A DNA stretch of 17,863 bases from JAENVT01 sp040005915 (GTDB lineage: Bacteria > Actinomycetota > Acidimicrobiia > Acidimicrobiales > Ilumatobacteraceae). Below are positions 15,512 to 17,863 of this stretch, piece after piece; the first letter of the stretch is position 1; every line of letters begins with the position of its first letter. Both the position numbers and the translations under genes were made by a program. The DNA lies in NCBI GenBank assembly GCA_040005915.1, contig JBDTYA010000304.1, positions 1 through 17,863 of the forward strand, in the 5' to 3' direction. Under the pieces are notes generated by a model that saw nothing but the letters and a program-made list of their open reading frames with translations, was not told where the DNA came from and searched no databases.

Positions 15512-16021
15512 ATGCCATCCGACCAGATCGATCAGATCGTGCAGCAGTGGCGCGAGCACGTGACCGCGCTGGTCGATCCAGGACCGCTGGCTGTCACAGG
15601 ACGGATCCTGCAGATCGCCCGGCACCTGGAACGCGCCCGGCTGAAGGTGCTGACGGCGTGGGGACTGACGCTGGCCGACTTCGACGTGCTGGCGACGCTG
15701 AGTCGCACGGCCCACGACCGCAGCCTCAATGCGCGCGAACTGCTCGGCGAAACGATGGTCACTTCCGGTGCGATGACCACCCGTCTCGACCGGCTCGAGG
15801 CACTGGCATGCATCAGGCGCGACCCCGACCCGGCGGACCGCAGGGGAGTGTTGATCTCGCTGACCGAGACCGGCAAGGTGATGGTCGAGCAGGCGTTCGC
15901 CGCCGTGATGGCGTCCGAGGCATCGCTGCTGACCGCTCTCGGTACGACGGAGCGGAAGCGGTTGGAGAGCGTCCTGCGCAGCCTGGTCGTGGCCTGCCGC
16001 GCCGGATCGCCGCGAAGCTGA
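15512..16021 (+). CDS. MarR-family transcriptional regulator
   Basis: Predicted dimeric winged-helix repressor of 169 aa. The HTH region is LTLADFDVLATLSR followed by NARELLGETMVTSGAMTTRLDRLEA, and the wing is the MarR signature DPDPADRRGVLISLTETGK (100-118). The long N-terminal and C-terminal helices would form the dimer. The start ATG 15512 sits directly after GGGG; with the predicted -10 at 15484-15489 the leader is short. It is divergent from the EamA transporter and shares an operator-promoter region with it, the usual MarR arrangement in which a small ligand releases the repressor and induces an exporter. The ligand cannot be deduced. It converges on the Fur-family gene with a 22-bp gap. 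Confidence 0.92.
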   Translation: MPSDQIDQIVQQWREHVTALVDPGPLAVTGRILQIARHLERARLKVLTAWGLTLADFDVLATLSRTAHDRSLNARELLGETMVTSGAMTTRLDRLEALACIRRDPDPADRRGVLISLTETGKVMVEQAFAAVMASEASLLTALGTTERKRLESVLRSLVVACRAGSPRS

Positions 16022-16022
16022 G

Positions 16023-16034
16023 CCGGCGGGCCGG
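16023..16034. terminator. Weak GC dyad between convergent MarR and Fur genes
   Basis: The 22-bp gap between the two stop codons contains CCGGC GG GCCGG, a short palindrome that could fold as a 4-bp stem with a 4-nt loop. It sits where a bidirectional terminator would be expected. The stem is short, there is no T-tract, and such GC dyads are common here, so support is weak. Confidence 0.18.
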
Positions 16035-16043
16035 ACGCCGTGG

Positions 16044-16511
16044 TCAGGCCTCCCGTTCGGCGTCGCCTTCGGCGCACTCGCTGCAACGCCCGACGATGGC
16101 GAAGTGGGATCCGTCCAGCACGAAGCCGTAGTCACGAGCGAGCGTGCGCCGAGCCGCGTCGAACACTCGTCGCGGCACGGCGACGTGGCGACCACAGGAT
16201 TCGCAGACGAGATGGCGGACGTCGCTCGACACCGCAGTTCGCTCGTAGATGGCCGGGCCGTGCGACAGGTGGATGTGGCGCACGACGCCGATCTCTTCGA
16301 GCAGCGCCAGCGTGCGGTACACCGTGCTGACGTGCGTCTCGTCGAGCGAGTCGGCGAGCTCTTCAGCGGTGAACGCCCGCTGCTTGGCGCGGACCGCTTC
16401 GAGGATCGCCGTGCGGGTCTTGCCGACGGTGTGACCCTCCTCGCGGAGGCGGGCGGCGATGGCCTCGGGATCGACGAGATCGCCGGCATGCCGGCGGCGG
16501 ACAGTCGTCAT
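16044..16511 (-). CDS. Fur-family metal-responsive regulator
   Basis: Predicted metalloregulator of 155 aa with an N-terminal winged helix (GHTVGKTRTAILEAV, then TAEELADSLDETHVSTVYRT as recognition region) and a C-terminal dimer domain. The structural zinc site is complete: C103-x-x-C106 (VCESCGR) and C143-x-x-C146 (GRCSECA). The usual histidine run before the first CxxC (HHHH in Zur, HHDH in Fur) is reduced to VRHLVC with one histidine, H100; candidate sensor ligands are H79, H81, E90, H100 and H136. ATG 16511 overlaps the hypB TGA by 4 bp (ATGA), so translation is coupled. Pairing with a nickel GTPase suggests nickel or zinc sensing (Nur- or Zur-like), but the metal cannot be assigned from sequence. 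Confidence 0.88.
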   Translation of the reverse strand: MTTVRRRHAGDLVDPEAIAARLREEGHTVGKTRTAILEAVRAKQRAFTAEELADSLDETHVSTVYRTLALLEEIGVVRHIHLSHGPAIYERTAVSSDVRHLVCESCGRHVAVPRRVFDAARRTLARDYGFVLDGSHFAIVGRCSECAEGDAEREA

Positions 16512-17317
16512 ACTTTCGCGGCCAAGGCCGTGATCCACGAGCACAACTCGTGCACTCCTTCGCCCGACTTGGCCGATGTCTCGATGGTGCGCACATCGGG
16601 ATTGACGTCGCGCAGGTTCGAGCGGAACAGGTCGAGATCGAAGTCGAGGTACGGCAGCAGATCGATCTTGTTGATGATCACCACGTCGGCGGACCGGAAC
16701 ATGACCGGGTACTTCAGCGGCTTCTCCTCGCCTTCCGTCACAGAGAAGACCATCGCCCTGACATGCTCGCCGACGTCGAACTCGGCTGGGCAGACCAGGT
16801 TTCCGACGTTCTCGATCACGACGACGTCGAGGTCGGAGAGCGGGAGCCGAGGCAGCGCCGAGCGCACCATCGTCGCGTCGAGATGGCATTCGCCGCCGAA
16901 GCCGTTGGCGGTGTTGACCAGTGAGACGGGCGCGCCGAGCCCAGCCAGCCGATCGGCATCGATCGATGTCTCCACGTCACCCTCGACGATGCCGACCCGG
17001 ACAGCCGACCCGAGTTGCAACAACACCTCGCGCAGCAACGTCGTCTTGCCGGCCCCGGGCGATGACATGAGGTTGATCACCTGGACGCCCGCGGCGTGGA
17101 AGTCATTTCGATTGGCTTCAGCGGTGCGATCGTTCTCGCCGAGGATCTTCTCGAGCACCTCCACGCGGAGACCACCTGTTTGGTACCCGCTGTGATCGCC
17201 GACGCCGTTGTGATCGTGGTCGTGACCCTCGTGGTCATGGTCCTCGTCGCCGTGCTCGTGGTCGCCGTCGTCGTGCGAATGGCCGGTTCCGTCGGCGTGG
17301 TAGTGGAAGCGTCCCAT
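16508..17317 (-). CDS. hypB: Nickel-insertion GTPase HypB, histidine-rich
   Basis: SIMIBI-class GTPase of 269 aa that delivers nickel to metalloenzymes, classically [NiFe]-hydrogenase with HypA. The N-terminus has 12 histidines in the first 42 residues, interspersed with Asp, Glu and Gly, the nickel-storage tail seen in many HypB proteins; the E. coli-type CxxCGC site is absent. The G domain shows Walker A SSPGAGKTT (85-93), VEGDVETS (111-118), the metal-site C144-H145 (GECHLD) and C176 (ENVGNLVCPAEFD), and the NKID guanine motif (216-219). Start ATG 17317 is set by GGAGG 7 nt upstream; the open frame beyond it is not HypB-like. It overlaps a Fur-family gene downstream. No hypA, hydrogenase or urease gene is in the window, so the client is unknown, and the nickel role is by family. 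Confidence 0.93.
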   Translation of the reverse strand: MGRFHYHADGTGHSHDDGDHEHGDEDHDHEGHDHDHNGVGDHSGYQTGGLRVEVLEKILGENDRTAEANRNDFHAAGVQVINLMSSPGAGKTTLLREVLLQLGSAVRVGIVEGDVETSIDADRLAGLGAPVSLVNTANGFGGECHLDATMVRSALPRLPLSDLDVVVIENVGNLVCPAEFDVGEHVRAMVFSVTEGEEKPLKYPVMFRSADVVIINKIDLLPYLDFDLDLFRSNLRDVNPDVRTIETSAKSGEGVHELCSWITALAAKV

Positions 17318-17370
17318 GGGTGATCCTCCGTTCGAGCTGAACCGAACGCTACCGCGAATCCCGGCGGCGA

Positions 17371-17430
17371 TGACTACGGCGATCAGCCGGTTGCCGCCTA
17401 TCTGATATCTCGATCGGCTGCGTGTAGTCA
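17371..17430. promoter_or_regulatory. Nested inverted repeats between hypB and the ankyrin gene
   Basis: Outer arms TGACTAC (17371-17377) and GTAGTCA (17424-17430) enclose inner arms CAGCCG (17384-17389) and CGGCTG (17415-17420), with a 25-nt loop containing GATATC. The gap between divergent starts is 17318-17488. The structure lies 54-113 bp before the hypB ATG, so it could be a regulator site or a folded leader. No clear Fur box (an A/T-rich 7-1-7 dyad) is visible. Confidence 0.3.
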
Positions 17431-17488
17431 CTGGACCGCCGGGCCGGATCAGCTGTCGCCGGTGCGACCTGCTGCGCGAAACTGGCGT

Positions 17489-17863
17489 ATGGCAATCAGC
17501 GGGATCGACGAGCCGGGGGTAGCCGATGCGTTCGCCGCGGTGCGCAGCGGTGATGTCGAGGGGCTGAGGAGGTTGCTGCACGAGCACCCGGGGCTGGTTA
17601 CCAAATCGTTCGGCTCCGAGCATGATCGGGCGCGCGGTATGGGCCGCACCCTGTTGCACGTCGCCACGGACTGGCCGGGTCACTTCCCACGTGGTGTCGA
17701 AACCGTCACCGCACTGATCGACGCCGGCGCCGACGTCAATTCCAGGTTCAGCGGGCCGCACACCGAGACCCCGTTGCACTGGGCCGCGAGCAGCGACGAC
17801 GTCGCCGCGATCGACGCGTTGCTCGACGCCGGCGCCGACATCGAGGCGCGCGGCGCCGTGATC
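17489..17863 (+). CDS. Ankyrin-repeat protein, cut by the window edge
   Basis: An open frame starts at ATG 17489 and runs 125 codons to the last base without a stop, so the 3' end lies outside. Residues about 10-35 (VADAFAAVRSGDVEGLRRLL) look like a capping helix pair. Two ankyrin repeats follow: RTLLHVATDWPG... ending TVTALIDAGADVNSR, and ETPLHWAASSDDVAAIDALL ending DAGADIEAR. The repeat marks TPLHWAA and GADvN/GADIE are clear. Ankyrin repeats bind other proteins, so no specific function follows. No strong Shine-Dalgarno is seen. The gene is divergent from hypB and shares the dyad-bearing gap with it, but a functional link is not evident. Confidence 0.85.
   Translation, partial: MAISGIDEPGVADAFAAVRSGDVEGLRRLLHEHPGLVTKSFGSEHDRARGMGRTLLHVATDWPGHFPRGVETVTALIDAGADVNSRFSGPHTETPLHWAASSDDVAAIDALLDAGADIEARGAVI

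Noticed and set aside
17180..17310. Repetitive-looking GTCGTGGTC-type sequence considered as a DNA repeat or CRISPR
   Set aside because: There are no regular repeat and spacer units. The pattern is explained by alternating His and acidic codons of HypB on the minus strand.
17096..17323. Plus-strand ORF rich in valine opposite the hypB N-terminus, resembling a membrane peptide
   Set aside because: It is the complement of the His/Asp repeat codons (GTG/GTC), so the hydrophobic run is a by-product of the histidine-rich tail.
17318..17779. Extension of hypB to 423 aa
   Set aside because: The sequence before ATG 17317 has no HypB features and runs antisense through the ankyrin gene. GGAGG 7 nt before the ATG decides the start.

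Overview
The window is high-GC, densely packed bacterial DNA. It has short or absent intergenic gaps, frequent start/stop overlaps and some GTG/TTG starts. An F420-type luciferase-like oxidoreductase and an ATP-grasp / alpha-E / transglutaminase cluster resembling the mycobacterial Rv2411c-Rv2410c-Rv2409c group suggest an actinomycete, possibly of the Acidimicrobiia (Ilumatobacter-like). That placement is inference from style and gene content, because there is no rRNA or other marker gene here. I see no tRNA, rRNA, CRISPR array, insertion sequence or prophage, and no gene-free stretch longer than about 170 bases.

Left block (1-4482): a minus-strand pair encodes a phytanoyl-CoA-dioxygenase-like enzyme followed by a membrane fatty-acid-hydroxylase/sterol-desaturase-like protein, whose probable TTG start overlaps the upstream stop. 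A plus-strand EamA-type transporter is divergent from this pair. It is followed, after a small dyad and a strong Shine-Dalgarno, by a gamma-butyrobetaine-hydroxylase-like 2-oxoglutarate oxygenase with the family's zinc site intact.

Middle-left block (4489-7602, minus): a three-gene cassette with overlapping ends encodes an LLM-class flavin/F420 oxidoreductase, glycine C-acetyltransferase (kbl) and L-threonine 3-dehydrogenase (tdh). The last two enzymes convert threonine to glycine and acetyl-CoA.

Central block (7675-13454, plus): four tightly coupled genes encode a circularly permuted ATP-grasp enzyme, an alpha-E protein, an ATP-grasp/alpha-E fusion and a transglutaminase-like cysteine protein. 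This is a predicted peptide or amide-bond system whose chemistry is not established. The first ATP-grasp keeps the expected motifs. The ATP-grasp half of the fusion has replaced several of them and looks like a pseudoenzyme. A long dyad directly after the last stop codon is a probable terminator.

Right block (13520-17863): a ribokinase-like kinase comes first, then a second EamA transporter divergent from a MarR regulator. A perfect 18-bp palindrome sits across both predicted promoters. A minus-strand pair follows, with a histidine-rich HypB nickel GTPase translationally overlapped by a Fur-family regulator. Divergent from it is an ankyrin-repeat gene that runs off the window edge.
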